Both the position numbers and the translations under genes were made by a program. From JAFTYR01 sp964571375 (GTDB taxonomy: Bacteria > Pseudomonadota > Gammaproteobacteria > Burkholderiales > Burkholderiaceae_F): a stretch of 64,000 bases of DNA. The stretch spans positions 1 to 64,000 of the forward strand of contig CAZNBL010000002.1 in NCBI GenBank assembly GCA_964571375.1. Direction: 5' to 3'. A model generated the notes under the pieces. The model searched no databases. It was not told the origin of the DNA and saw only the letters and a program-made list of their open reading frames with translations. This document shows positions 39,756 through 48,980 of the stretch, in pieces; the stretch's first letter is position 1; every line of letters begins with the position of its first letter.

Positions 39756-41174
39756 ATGCGTATTTTCTCCCGACTCATCCGCCCGCTTCTGATTCTGGCG
39801 GCCTTTGTCGTATCGGCGTCCTGCGTCTGTGCCGCCGCGGCCCTTCCCAATTCGGTAAAACAAACGCTCAAAGCACAGCACATCGATAAAAGAGACATTT
39901 CGATCTCGATCATTCCTTTGGACGGCAACGGCATCAATCTTCAGCACAAAGCCGATCAGCCGAGAATTCCCGCTTCGGTAGAAAAGGCAGTAACCGCCGC
40001 TATGGCACTCGACGCTCACGGACCGGCAAAAGTCTGGACAACCCGAATATTCTCGGAAAACAAGCCTGAAAACGGAACCCTGGACGGCGACCTGTTTATT
40101 GTCGGAGGCGGCGACCCGTCGATGACGGCAGAACGATTTTGGCTTCTTATCGAAGATCTCAGAGCCCGCGGCATTCGCAATATCGACGGCGACCTTATTC
40201 TCGACCGCAGTTATTTCGATCTTCCCGAGCACGACGCCTTTTCCTTTGACGGAGACGGCAACCGCCCCTACAACCTCGGTGCCGACGCACTGCTCCTGAA
40301 CTACCGATCGTTTGCTCTTCGAATCATTCCGGACGAAGCAGCAGGAATTGCCCGTCTTTACCCGACGCCCCGCATCTCGGACGTCAAACTGCCCGAATCG
40401 ATTCCGCTTTCAAAAGAACCCTGCGGATCGTGGCGCAAGAAAATCGACCCCGATTACTCCGATCCGACGGCTCCGGTCTTTCACGGCCGATTCCCTGAAA
40501 AATGCGGTCCGAAATACTTCATCTACACCACGCTTGAAGCCGACCGTTACTTTGAAAGCGTCTTCCGCACCCTTTGGGAAAATTCCGGAGGCACTTGGAG
40601 CGGAAAGGCCGTAAGCGGCAAAGCACCGGAAGCAGCCCTCCTTCTGACTGAAGCGGATTCTCAGCCGCTGAGTCTGTTGCTTTGGAACATGAATAAGTTC
40701 AGCAACAATCTCATTGCCCGGCATCTTTTCCTGTCGGTCGGAGAAACCGAAGAAGGCGAAGCAAAAACTCTTGAAAGCAGCCGCCGTAAAACGGAAGATT
40801 GGGCACGTTCGATCGGTATCGGACCGAACGAACTTTATGTCGACAACGGCTCGGGCCTTTCACGCGGTTCACGACTTTCTGCAAGAGCTTCGACGCTTGT
40901 GCTCAAGCACATGTGGAATTCGCCCTATCGATTTGAATATGTTGCCTCCTTTCCTGTCTCCGGACTCGACGGTACGATGAAAAAACGAAATGCCGCTGTC
41001 GGACAGGCTCATATCAAGACCGGTTACCTTGAAGGCGTACGCTCCATAGCAGGATTCGTACGCGCAAAGAGCGGTCGCTACTACGCGGTCTCCGCAATTA
41101 TCAATTCGCCGAACGCCGCAGACTCTCTGCCCGTTATGGATTCGATCATCGCCTGGATCTGCACACGAGGTTAG
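39756..41174 (+). CDS. dacB: PBP4, D-Ala-D-Ala carboxypeptidase/endopeptidase DacB
   Basis: A 472-residue periplasmic penicillin-binding protein of the S13 family that trims or cleaves peptidoglycan cross-links. A signal peptide occupies about residues 1-27. The catalytic motifs are S74-V-E-K77 (PASVEK, where STMK or SVTK is more usual), SNN (FSNNLIARH) and KTG (HIKTGYLEG). The ribosome binding site is weak. It is divergent from groES and followed 39 bases later by the DUF883 gene. Confidence 0.92.
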   Translation: MRIFSRLIRPLLILAAFVVSASCVCAAAALPNSVKQTLKAQHIDKRDISISIIPLDGNGINLQHKADQPRIPASVEKAVTAAMALDAHGPAKVWTTRIFSENKPENGTLDGDLFIVGGGDPSMTAERFWLLIEDLRARGIRNIDGDLILDRSYFDLPEHDAFSFDGDGNRPYNLGADALLLNYRSFALRIIPDEAAGIARLYPTPRISDVKLPESIPLSKEPCGSWRKKIDPDYSDPTAPVFHGRFPEKCGPKYFIYTTLEADRYFESVFRTLWENSGGTWSGKAVSGKAPEAALLLTEADSQPLSLLLWNMNKFSNNLIARHLFLSVGETEEGEAKTLESSRRKTEDWARSIGIGPNELYVDNGSGLSRGSRLSARASTLVLKHMWNSPYRFEYVASFPVSGLDGTMKKRNAAVGQAHIKTGYLEGVRSIAGFVRAKSGRYYAVSAIINSPNAADSLPVMDSIIAWICTRG

Positions 41175-41213
41175 ACTTTAAAAACAAATACGCCTAACTA
41201 GGGAGATGCAACC

Positions 41214-41525
41214 ATGGCCGTTAATGTCGAAAAGGTTGAAAACACCGTACGCGAATCCGTTAACGATGCACTCGATCAGGCTGACGAGCTTTTAAAGAAA
41301 GCAGCAGAAGCCGGCGGCGAAGATGCCAAGGTTCTTCGGGAACAAGCTCAGAAATGCCTCTGCAGCGCCCGTGAAAACTTCTCGGCTTATTGCGAAAAAG
41401 CATCAGCCGAAGGCCGCATCATCGCTGAAAATGTCAAAGATTACGTTCACGACAATCCCTGGAAAGCCGTCGGCATCGCCGCTCTTGCCGGCATTGCGGT
41501 CGGCGCGTTTCTCTCCCGTAAGTAG
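41214..41525 (+). CDS. DUF883 (ElaB/YqjD-like) membrane-anchored protein
   Basis: A 103-residue protein with a helical, charged N-terminal region and one C-terminal membrane helix (AVGIAALAGIAVGAFLSRK). YVHDNPWKAVGIAA is the hallmark of DUF883. The E. coli homologues ElaB and YqjD tether ribosomes to the inner membrane in stationary phase. It heads a three-gene set with a YqjE-like protein and an unknown protein, matching the yqjD-yqjE-yqjK order. Confidence 0.9.
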   Translation: MAVNVEKVENTVRESVNDALDQADELLKKAAEAGGEDAKVLREQAQKCLCSARENFSAYCEKASAEGRIIAENVKDYVHDNPWKAVGIAALAGIAVGAFLSRK

Positions 41526-41536
41526 ACAGCTGATTC

Positions 41537-41962
41537 ATGCAGAACGTTCCCGACAGCTGCGGTCATCAGCAAGAGCATGTGAAACCCTCGCTCTTTTCGT
41601 TGGTTCTCGAACTGCTGGCAACACGTTCCGAACTTGCCTGCACTGAGTTCAAGGCTGCACAGATCAACGCGGTTAAAACCGCTGTCTTCTGCTTTATTGC
41701 AGCACTCCTCGCACTGCTTGCAACCGTCTTTATCTCTGCAGCCGTCCTGATCGTCTGCTGGGATACGTACCGCATCGAAGCCGCCTGCGCGATTGCCGCC
41801 TTCTACCTGGCTTCATCGGGAGTCTTTCTGCAAAAAGCCCTTGCTGCCGAAAACGCTCTGAACGCCTCCTTCAAAGTTACCGGACGAGTCCTGAGAGAAG
41901 ATATCGAAGAGCTCAAAGCCGCTGCCTGTCCCGCTGAGAAAAAACATGCCGAACCGAGATGA
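41537..41962 (+). CDS. YqjE-like holin-family membrane protein
   Basis: A 141-residue protein with two adjacent membrane helices in the middle (CFIAALLALLATVFISAAVLI and a second near residues 80-95) flanked by helical cytoplasmic regions. This matches the YqjE / putative holin superfamily III pattern. Function is unknown. It follows the DUF883 gene by eleven bases and overlaps the next gene by 17. Confidence 0.8.
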   Translation: MQNVPDSCGHQQEHVKPSLFSLVLELLATRSELACTEFKAAQINAVKTAVFCFIAALLALLATVFISAAVLIVCWDTYRIEAACAIAAFYLASSGVFLQKALAAENALNASFKVTGRVLREDIEELKAAACPAEKKHAEPR

Positions 41963-42323
41963 TCAGAGCCGCATCGCAGAACTCGCCCGTAAAGCCGACG
42001 AAGAGCGCCGTGCACTTAAAGAACGGCTCGTCGGGCTGCATGGAACAGCCTCTCAGGACTTGAGCAAAGTCGGCCTGGATGCCGTTAAAAAGGCTTCGGT
42101 ACTCGGTTTGAACGATCCGAAAGTATTGACGATGCTCGCCCGTAATATTGTCTTTCCCGCGGCAGCTGGTGCAGCCCGCATGATCACAAAACGCGGCAAC
42201 GCCAAACGCATTCTCGGACTCGGCGTCGTTGCTTTGGGTACCGCCTGCATCACCAAAGGCATCCTGAACGACGCACGTAAAAAAAATGCCCGACATCACG
42301 ATGATGCCGAGCACTCTCAATAA
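41946..42323 (+). CDS. Unknown small protein, third gene of the yqjDE-like set
   Basis: A 125-residue protein with a charged helical N-terminus, one or two weakly hydrophobic segments (FPAAAGAARMI; ILGLGVVALGTACITKGI) and a basic, histidine-rich tail. I recognise no family. It occupies the place of yqjK and may be a membrane-associated partner. The 17-base overlap with the YqjE-like gene supports it being translated. Confidence 0.7.
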   Translation: MPNRDDQSRIAELARKADEERRALKERLVGLHGTASQDLSKVGLDAVKKASVLGLNDPKVLTMLARNIVFPAAAGAARMITKRGNAKRILGLGVVALGTACITKGILNDARKKNARHHDDAEHSQ

Positions 42324-42337
42324 AAGACGAACGAGGG

Positions 42338-43654
42338 TTAATCTTCTTCAGTCTTTTCCGGTTCCGGATTCTTGGTTGCCGTAATACGGTCGATACGACG
42401 GCCGTCCATTTTCTTTACTTCAAAGGTCCAGTTGCTCCACTCGACCTTATCACCCTCGGTCGGAATACGCTCAAGCAGATAAAGAAGCATGCCGCCCACC
42501 GTGGTGTAGCGTTCGCTCTCTTCGTCAGGACACTCGTCGATATCCAGAAGGTCTTTGACCTCGGGAATCGGCAGAAGGCCGTCAAACTCAAAGTTTCCGT
42601 CTTCCTTGGCAACTACGAGCGCATCGGCCGGGGTCTCGGGCTTGAATTCACCGGCAATCGCTTCGAGCACGTCATGCGGCGTCACAAGGCCGAGCACGGC
42701 GCCGTACTCGTCGACCACCATTGCCAGCGCAGCATCGTTCTGCCGGAAGTTCTCAAGCAGTTCCATACCGGTGAGAGATTCGGGTACAAAAACTGCCGGC
42801 TGAGAAAGATCGCGGAAATTTGCCTTGCCCTTGGTCACCATCTGCTTAAGCAGCTGACGGGTCGTCACGATTCCTTTGATGTTGTCGAGACCGTCCTGGC
42901 AGACCGGCAGACGGGAGAAGCGCGAATGAAGCAGCTTCTTCATGTTTTCTTCGTGCGTATCTTCGAGATCGATATATTCGACTTCGCTTCTCGGAACCAT
43001 CAGAGAGGAAACCGGACGGTCGTCGAGTCGGAATACGTTTCGGACCATCGTATGCTCCTGCGCATCGATCACACCGGTTTCACCGCCCTCCTCGATCATG
43101 GAGTGAATATCTTCTTCGGTAATCTGCTGCGCATCGTTCTTGATGCCGCACCACTTCATCAGTGTTTCGGTCGAAAACGACAGCAACTGTACGAACGGCA
43201 TGGCAATGACCGAGATCCAGTGAATCGGCTTGGCAACAAAGCGAACGATGCTGTCGGCGGCAATCTGACCGATACGCTTCGGAACAAGCTCGCCGATTAC
43301 AATAGAAACATAGGTGATGCCGATCACCACGCAAACCATAGCAACGGCTCTTGCGGTCGAAGCAGACATCGGCATCCACTGCATAATCTGCTCTGAAAAC
43401 GGTTCGACCAAAGCGCTTTCGCCGACGATACCCGACAGAATCCCGATAGAAGTAATACCGACCTGAATCGTAGAAAGAGCACGTGTCGGATTTTCCGAGA
43501 GTTCGAGCGCAATTCTTGCTCTTTCACTGCCGTCGTCGGCCTGCATCTGCAGTTTGGCCCGTCGGGCAGTCACAATGGCAATTTCGCTCATCGCGAAGAA
43601 ACCGTTGATCAGCACAAGGCAAAACAAACAAAGTACATCCAACCAAACACTCAT
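42338..43654 (-). CDS. CNNM/CBS-domain transporter-like protein (CorB/HlyC family)
   Basis: A 438-residue membrane protein. An N-terminal CNNM (DUF21) domain with about three to four helices carries the family LSTIQVGITSIGILSG segment. It is followed by a CBS-domain pair (residues about 205-330) and a C-terminal CorC/HlyC domain (VGGMLLYLLERIP). Members are linked to magnesium/cobalt efflux and were formerly called haemolysins. The start at 43654 is one base after the pncC stop. Confidence 0.9.
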   Translation of the reverse strand: MSVWLDVLCLFCLVLINGFFAMSEIAIVTARRAKLQMQADDGSERARIALELSENPTRALSTIQVGITSIGILSGIVGESALVEPFSEQIMQWMPMSASTARAVAMVCVVIGITYVSIVIGELVPKRIGQIAADSIVRFVAKPIHWISVIAMPFVQLLSFSTETLMKWCGIKNDAQQITEEDIHSMIEEGGETGVIDAQEHTMVRNVFRLDDRPVSSLMVPRSEVEYIDLEDTHEENMKKLLHSRFSRLPVCQDGLDNIKGIVTTRQLLKQMVTKGKANFRDLSQPAVFVPESLTGMELLENFRQNDAALAMVVDEYGAVLGLVTPHDVLEAIAGEFKPETPADALVVAKEDGNFEFDGLLPIPEVKDLLDIDECPDEESERYTTVGGMLLYLLERIPTEGDKVEWSNWTFEVKKMDGRRIDRITATKNPEPEKTEED

Positions 43655-43655
43655 C

Positions 43656-44162
43656 TTATTTTCCTTCCGTGTTCTTCGAGAGCATTCTGATAATTCCGTC
43701 GAGAGCTGCGGAGACAGCCGCTTCTCTGACCGAGCGACGGTCGCCGTCAAAAGAGAAACGTTCTACATGTGCAGCCTCACCTGCTCTCATCCAACCGATA
43801 AACACCGTACCGACCGGCTTTCCGGGTTCGGCGCCTCCCGGACCGGCAATACCGCTCACGGCGACAGCCAAGCCGGCATGCGAATGCTTTAAAGTGCCGG
43901 CGAGCATTGCGGATACACACTCGGCACTCACGGCTCCGTGCTCTTCAAAAATCTCTTCGGCCACACCGAGCATCTCGTGCTTGGCTGTATTGGTATAGGT
44001 CACAAAGCTTCTTTCAAACCAACTGCTCGCACCGGCAACATCGGTCATCGCAGCGGCAATCATACCGCCCGTACATGACTCTGCTGTTGCAATGACGATG
44101 CCGTTAGACGTGCAGAGCTCTGCAACCTGCAGAATCTTTTCTTCAATACTTAAGCAAGCCAC
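43656..44162 (-). CDS. pncC: PncC/CinA-C nicotinamide-nucleotide amidohydrolase
   Basis: A 168-residue enzyme deamidating nicotinamide mononucleotide in NAD salvage. ATAESCTGGMIAAAMTDVAG with the catalytic serine and SGIAGPGGAEPGKPVGTV are diagnostic. The start is a GTG inside the end of pgpA; AAGGAGG seven bases upstream makes this start secure. It is the stand-alone CinA C-terminal domain. Confidence 0.94.
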   Translation of the reverse strand: MACLSIEEKILQVAELCTSNGIVIATAESCTGGMIAAAMTDVAGASSWFERSFVTYTNTAKHEMLGVAEEIFEEHGAVSAECVSAMLAGTLKHSHAGLAVAVSGIAGPGGAEPGKPVGTVFIGWMRAGEAAHVERFSFDGDRRSVREAAVSAALDGIIRMLSKNTEGK

Positions 44163-44656
44163 GCCAGAACCTCCTTGGCTCCGAACAGTACCAACAGGGC
44201 GTAAGCCGCGGCAAGCAGGTCGTCGACCATCACGGTCCAGCCGTTCTGACGCAAAGAGTCGATTGTCGATGCGGGCGGCAGCTTCACGATATCAAAAACT
44301 CTGAATACAGCAACGCCGGCAAGCTGCCAGAAGAATGTCTGCGGGATCAGCATCAGGATGATCCAGACCGCAACCACCTCATCGATCACGATGGATCCGT
44401 GGTCAACCTTGCCGAGCAATCTGCCCGAATTCGGAATCATCAGAGCTCCGAGAACAAATGTCGCAGCGATCACCGCCCAGATAGCGGCGGACGGCAGGAA
44501 CTGAGACATAAGCCAGAAAACCGGCCAGGCCGCAAACGATCCCCATGTTCCCGGAGCCGGTGTAATACAGCCGGCACCGAAAAACGTAGTGACCATGTGG
44601 CAGGGATTGCGGTACACCTCACCGAAAGTCGGAGCTTTGACCGAATAATTCTTCAT
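44150..44656 (-). CDS. pgpA: Phosphatidylglycerophosphatase A
   Basis: A 168-residue inner-membrane phosphatase that forms phosphatidylglycerol. APGTWGSFAAWPVF and VIDEVVAVWIILML are the PgpA signatures, with about three to four membrane helices. The start at 44656 (MKNYSVKAP) lies seven bases after the thiL stop; the longer open frame runs back into thiL. It overlaps pncC by 13 bases. Confidence 0.94.
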   Translation of the reverse strand: MKNYSVKAPTFGEVYRNPCHMVTTFFGAGCITPAPGTWGSFAAWPVFWLMSQFLPSAAIWAVIAATFVLGALMIPNSGRLLGKVDHGSIVIDEVVAVWIILMLIPQTFFWQLAGVAVFRVFDIVKLPPASTIDSLRQNGWTVMVDDLLAAAYALLVLFGAKEVLAWLA

Positions 44657-44663
44657 AGATTCA

Positions 44664-45695
44664 TCAAGCAAAATGGTTGAAAGAGCTGCCCAATTCAACG
44701 GCGGCTCCGTCGGCATCGAGCACCTGCAGAGGCTGATTGCCGGAAACAATCCGGCCGATGCGCGTCACACGGCACCCGAACTTGCCGTCCAAGGATCCGA
44801 TCTGATCCCGAACTTCGGCAGGAGCCGTAAATATCAATTCGTAATCATCTCCGCCCGAAAGTACGCAGCGTTTCTGCCAATCCTCGGACAGACGGGACAT
44901 TGCCTCGGATCGGGGCATGGCATCCCAATCGAGTACCGCCGATACCTTCGAGCGCTCCAGGATATGTCCCAAGTCACCCGCCAGGCCGTCGGAAATATCC
45001 GCTGCGGCGCTTGCGAGAGTAAGGAGTGCCTCACCGAGCTCCACTCTCGGAGTCGGCGTATCCATACGGGAAGCAAAATAAGTGAAGTCTTCGCTGTTGC
45101 ACGTGAGATTTCCCCAGTGCACGGAGAGTGCGGCGAAAGCGTCCCCCGGAGTTCCCGACACCCAGATATCGTCGCCGGGAGCCGCGCCCGAACGCGTAAG
45201 ACCGCGTCCTGCAGGCAGCTCGCCCATCACGGTAATCGAGATGGTGTACTTGGATTTTCCTTCGATTACGGGGGATTTGGTTGTGTCGCCGCCTCTGAGC
45301 GGGCAACCGTAGCGTTCGGACTCTTCGAAAAGTCCGCGCGAGAACCTCTCCAGCCAGGCTTCGTCAGCCTTCGGAAGAGCAATCGATAAGAAAAATGCAC
45401 GGGGCTTGGATCCGGCAGCAGCCAGATCGGAGAGATTCACGGCCAGTGCTTTGCGTCCCACTGTATAGGGATCGGCCGTGTCGAGAAAATGCGTGCTCTG
45501 AGCCATCATGTCGGCAGACACCGCAATGCGGGTTGCGCCTACGTCTAAAAAGGCACAATCGTCACCGACTCCTTGTGACGGCCAGGCTTCAGGAAATGAA
45601 CAACGCTGAGTAAAGAAGCGGCCGATCATGGAAAATTCATCCACGGCCGCTTCTTTATTGGATTCCGTAGGTCGACTCGGAGGTTCGTCTGTCAT
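44664..45695 (-). CDS. thiL: Thiamine-monophosphate kinase ThiL
   Basis: A 343-residue kinase producing thiamine pyrophosphate. GVGDDCAFLDVG is the N-terminal metal-binding motif; GGDTTKSP, AAADISDGLAGDLGHI and VLSGGDDYELIFTAP follow as expected. It is preceded by nusB (gap six bases) and followed by pgpA, the conserved nusB-thiL-pgpA order. Confidence 0.96.
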   Translation of the reverse strand: MTDEPPSRPTESNKEAAVDEFSMIGRFFTQRCSFPEAWPSQGVGDDCAFLDVGATRIAVSADMMAQSTHFLDTADPYTVGRKALAVNLSDLAAAGSKPRAFFLSIALPKADEAWLERFSRGLFEESERYGCPLRGGDTTKSPVIEGKSKYTISITVMGELPAGRGLTRSGAAPGDDIWVSGTPGDAFAALSVHWGNLTCNSEDFTYFASRMDTPTPRVELGEALLTLASAAADISDGLAGDLGHILERSKVSAVLDWDAMPRSEAMSRLSEDWQKRCVLSGGDDYELIFTAPAEVRDQIGSLDGKFGCRVTRIGRIVSGNQPLQVLDADGAAVELGSSFNHFA

Positions 45696-45701
45696 ACGAA
45701 A

Positions 45702-46181
45702 TCAGGCTTTCTTTACCTCGAAAGCGCGCAGAACCGGAACGAGCTTGTCGAGCACGCCGTTCACATAACGGTAGCCGTCTGTACCGCCGAAGCTCTTGGC
45801 AAGTTCCACAGCTTCGTTGATAACGACACGGTACGGTGTCTGCGGATTATTCTTGAGCTCGAATGTACCGAGCAGAAGAATGGAACGTTCGATCGGAGAA
45901 AGGCTCGATGTTTCGCGATCGATGTGAGCAGCATATGTTGCTTCGAGATCGGCGAAATTGTCGATGACGCCGTGCAGCAGATCGCGGTAGAACTCGGCAT
46001 CAACCTGTTCGAAATCGTCCTGCTCGATAGCGGCGGCATCGATCGTAGCGGCTTCTGTACCGCTCAGCAGCCATTCATAAATGCCCTTGATGGCAAATTC
46101 ACGGGAACGGCGACGGGCACCGCGGCCGCCTCTTTTCTTAGTGTGTTCGGCGCGTGCCTGAACCTTCTTTTCTTCTGTCAT
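45702..46181 (-). CDS. nusB: Transcription antitermination factor NusB
   Basis: A 159-residue helical protein that binds rrn boxA RNA with NusE (S10). It has the family ending of VINEAVELAKSFGG and YRYVNGVLDKL. The N-terminus has a basic extension (KKRGGRGARRRSREFA). It lies five bases after ribH, as in many proteobacteria. Confidence 0.96.
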   Translation of the reverse strand: MTEEKKVQARAEHTKKRGGRGARRRSREFAIKGIYEWLLSGTEAATIDAAAIEQDDFEQVDAEFYRDLLHGVIDNFADLEATYAAHIDRETSSLSPIERSILLLGTFELKNNPQTPYRVVINEAVELAKSFGGTDGYRYVNGVLDKLVPVLRAFEVKKA

Positions 46182-46186
46182 AAAAA

Positions 46187-46672
46187 TTACTCTTCGCCTT
46201 CTTCATTGAAGGAATTCTGAACTCTTCTGCGGAGATTGCCCATTTCTACAGCAACACGAGCACCGTCTCTGCCCTTTTCTTCGACGCGGACACGAGCCTG
46301 TTCCTCGTTTTCCACAGTCAGGATCACATTGGCAATGGAAATGCCTTCACGGCTGATCATATCGGTAATACCGCGTGCACTTTCATTGGATACCAGCTCG
46401 AAGTGGTAAGTCTCGCCGCGGATAACGCAGCCGATCGCAATCATGGCGTCGAAATCCTGCATATCGTAGAGCGAAGTCAGTGCAAACGGGACTTCCAGTG
46501 CGCCCGGCACAGTGACCGTCACGATGTTTTCTTCCTGTACGCCAAGAGCCTTCAGCTCGGCCAAACAAGCATTGAAAAGACCTTCTGTAGCCCACTCGTT
46601 GAAGCGAGCCATAACAATACCGATCTTCAAATCCTTGCCGTCCATGACGGGTTCAATAAACTGGATGGGCAC
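46187..46672 (-). CDS. ribH: Lumazine synthase RibH
   Basis: A 161-residue enzyme condensing 5-amino-6-ribitylaminouracil with dihydroxybutanone phosphate. [25 protein letters not shown] and [15 protein letters not shown] (with the catalytic histidine) are present. The start is a GTG with GGAG six bases upstream. It is separated from ribE by a terminator, so ribH-nusB-thiL-pgpA forms a second unit. Confidence 0.96.
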   Translation of the reverse strand: MPIQFIEPVMDGKDLKIGIVMARFNEWATEGLFNACLAELKALGVQEENIVTVTVPGALEVPFALTSLYDMQDFDAMIAIGCVIRGETYHFELVSNESARGITDMISREGISIANVILTVENEEQARVRVEEKGRDGARVAVEMGNLRRRVQNSFNEEGEE

Positions 46673-46727
46673 AATGCACTCCGGAAATTATGTGTTTGAA
46701 TCTTAGGATTTTACCAAAAATGCAAAA

Positions 46728-46752
46728 GGCTCCCACAATCACTGCAGGAGCC
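46728..46752 (-). terminator. Rho-independent terminator of nrdR-ribD-ribE
   Basis: On the minus strand GGCTCC and GGAGCC pair around a 13-base loop, followed by TTTTGCATTTTT, 18 bases after the ribE stop. Confidence 0.8.
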
Positions 46753-46770
46753 GATCGTAACGACAGATTA

Positions 46771-47379
46771 TTAAGCGCCGCAGCTCATCGAATTCATACG
46801 TTCGACGTAGCGGGCGATCGTATCGACTTCAACGTTGACGAGATCGCGTCTCTTGGCGTACTTGAATGCTGTGTGTTCGAAAGTGTGCGGAATGATGTTG
46901 ATCGACACGCGTGTGCCGGCCGGAACATCTTCGACGGTATTGATTGTCAGGGACACGCCGTTAACGGCGATCGAACCCTTGTATGCGAGGAACTTGCCGA
47001 GCTTCATCGGGCAACGGACAACAAGCTTGTAAGACTCGGCAACCTTGTCGAAAGACTCGATTTCACCGACGCCGTCGACGTGACCGGAAACAATATGACC
47101 GTCAAGGCGGTCGCCGACTCTGAGAGCCTTTTCAAGGTTGACGTGGCCCCAGCCGTCAAGATTGGCAGTCTTGTCCAGAGATTCTGCAGAAACATCGACC
47201 TTGAAGCGGTTTTCGTTGATTTCAACGACGGTCATGCAAGCGCCGTTGATCGCGATGGAATCGCCGACCTTGACTGTAGAGAGATCAAGTTCGGGAGCTT
47301 CAACTTCGATACGGAGACCGTCACCGAGTTCTTCGTTGTCGCGGATACGGCCGACTGCCTGAATAATTCCTGTAAACAT
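46771..47379 (-). CDS. ribE: Riboflavin synthase, alpha chain
   Basis: A 202-residue enzyme converting two lumazines to riboflavin. The two tandem lumazine-binding barrels are visible, beginning MFTGIIQAVGRI and GHIVSGHVDGVGEI, each with a VNG / NGVSLT-type segment. It is 13 bases from ribD. No ribB/ribA gene or FMN riboswitch was seen in the window. Confidence 0.96.
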   Translation of the reverse strand: MFTGIIQAVGRIRDNEELGDGLRIEVEAPELDLSTVKVGDSIAINGACMTVVEINENRFKVDVSAESLDKTANLDGWGHVNLEKALRVGDRLDGHIVSGHVDGVGEIESFDKVAESYKLVVRCPMKLGKFLAYKGSIAVNGVSLTINTVEDVPAGTRVSINIIPHTFEHTAFKYAKRRDLVNVEVDTIARYVERMNSMSCGA

Positions 47380-47392
47380 GCCTGTCCTTTCC

Positions 47393-48493
47393 TTAGTGTT
47401 TTGAATCCGGACGGAGAATCAGACGAATATCGCCGCCCGTTCTGTCCATACTTATAAATTTTAATTCTTTTGCTTCCGAGAGCTCCTCGATCAGCGGGAG
47501 CTTCAGAAGGCTGCGTCCTTCTCCGAGAATCTTCGGAGCGACATAAATCAGATATTCATCAATGAGACCGGCTTCGCTCAAAGCTCCGGTCAGTGTTGCA
47601 CCGGCTTCGACATGCAATTCATTGACGCCCCGCTTGCCGAGCTCGGCCATCAATGCATGCAGATCGATCCTGCCGTCGTTGCCCGGCAGAATCAAAACTT
47701 CCGTTCCGGATTCTTCGAAAGCTTTTTGCTTTACGGGATCAGCCTCGGCACAGACCAAAAGTGTCGGGCTGCCGCTGAAGATACGGTAGTGAGTATCGAG
47801 CGACATACGGCTGTCGAGTACGACCCGAAGCGGCTGACGCTCAACACCTTCAAGGCGGACGTTAAGCTGCGGATCATCATCGCGGACCGTACCGCTGCCG
47901 GTAAGAATTGCGCCCGCTCTCGCTCTCCAGCGCTGACCGTCGCCTCGGGCTTCGGGGCCGGTGATCCACTGACTCTTTCCGTTGGCAAGCGCGGTTTTGC
48001 CGTCGAGACTCATCGCCATCTTGGCGCGGACAAACGGCACGCCGCTCACCATACGGCGGATAAATCCGATATTGCGTTCGTAGGCTTCTTTTTCGCAGAC
48101 ACCGACCGTCACTTCGATACCGGCTTCTTCGAGCATACGAAGACCGCGGCCGGCAACAAGAGGATTCGGGTCTTTAAGTGCGGCCACTACACGGCCCACC
48201 TTGGCTTTGATCAAAGCTAAAGCACAGGGCGGCGTACGTCCCCAATGCGAACAAGGTTCGAGCGTGACGTAGGCTGTGGCACCTTCGATATTTTCCGAGC
48301 GGGATTCGGCATCTCTGAGCGCCATGACTTCGGCATGGGCGGAGCCGACTTTCTGGGTAAATCCTTTGCCGATGATGCGGTCGTCTCTGACCAATACGCA
48401 TCCGACAGCAGGATTCGGCGGACAATGAAAAGCAGCGTTGTCGGCGAGTTTAAGCGCCTCGAGCATGTAGAACGTGTCTCGGCAGCTCATCAT
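47393..48493 (-). CDS. ribD: Bifunctional deaminase/reductase RibD
   Basis: A 366-residue two-domain enzyme for steps 2 and 3 of riboflavin synthesis. The N-terminal deaminase has zinc ligands in AHAEV and [14 protein letters not shown]. The C-terminal reductase has MSLDGKTA and the [15 protein letters not shown] segment. The start overlaps the nrdR stop as ATGA, giving coupled translation. Confidence 0.96.
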   Translation of the reverse strand: MMSCRDTFYMLEALKLADNAAFHCPPNPAVGCVLVRDDRIIGKGFTQKVGSAHAEVMALRDAESRSENIEGATAYVTLEPCSHWGRTPPCALALIKAKVGRVVAALKDPNPLVAGRGLRMLEEAGIEVTVGVCEKEAYERNIGFIRRMVSGVPFVRAKMAMSLDGKTALANGKSQWITGPEARGDGQRWRARAGAILTGSGTVRDDDPQLNVRLEGVERQPLRVVLDSRMSLDTHYRIFSGSPTLLVCAEADPVKQKAFEESGTEVLILPGNDGRIDLHALMAELGKRGVNELHVEAGATLTGALSEAGLIDEYLIYVAPKILGEGRSLLKLPLIEELSEAKELKFISMDRTGGDIRLILRPDSKH

Positions 48494-48957
48494 GATTTCT
48501 TGGATACGGCAAAGCCGAGTTTTTCCAAAGCTGCGACAAAATCGTCCGGTTCGCTGTAATTGAAGTAAACGCTGGCAAAGCGCATATATGCCACCTTGTC
48601 GAGAATTTCGAGCTCGCCAAGGACTAATTCACCGATTCGCTGCGACTCAATTTCTTTTTCGCCGAAACGAATCTTCTGTTCGATGCGGTCGACTGCAGCT
48701 TCGATCGCTGCAGCCGTGACCGGACGCTTGCGAAGAGCAAGCTCCATCGATTTCAACAGCTTTTCATGGCTGTACGGAACTCGCGTATGCCCGTCCCGCT
48801 TCACCACCAGAGGCATACTCAGAGCTACTTTCTCATAAGTCGTAAAACGACCGAGACAGCTCGGACAGCGTCTGCGGCGGCGAATAGCGTTACCGTCTTC
48901 GCTGGCGCGGGAATCAATCACCTGAGTATCAGGGTGCTTGCAGTACGGGCATTGCAT
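48490..48957 (-). CDS. nrdR: Transcriptional repressor NrdR
   Basis: A 155-residue repressor of ribonucleotide reductase genes. It has a zinc ribbon (CPYC at the N-terminus, CPSC at about 31-34) and an ATP-cone that senses nucleotides ([17 protein letters not shown]). It lies 23 bases after glyA and overlaps ribD, a typical proteobacterial arrangement. Confidence 0.97.
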   Translation of the reverse strand: MQCPYCKHPDTQVIDSRASEDGNAIRRRRRCPSCLGRFTTYEKVALSMPLVVKRDGHTRVPYSHEKLLKSMELALRKRPVTAAAIEAAVDRIEQKIRFGEKEIESQRIGELVLGELEILDKVAYMRFASVYFNYSEPDDFVAALEKLGFAVSKKS

Positions 48958-48980
48958 CTATACGAGTTCCTTTCGTCTCA

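Noticed and set aside
46673..46770. Possible FMN riboswitch near the riboflavin genes
   Set aside because: The gap is under 100 bases and mostly terminator; no RFN-element conserved blocks are visible, nor upstream of ribD.
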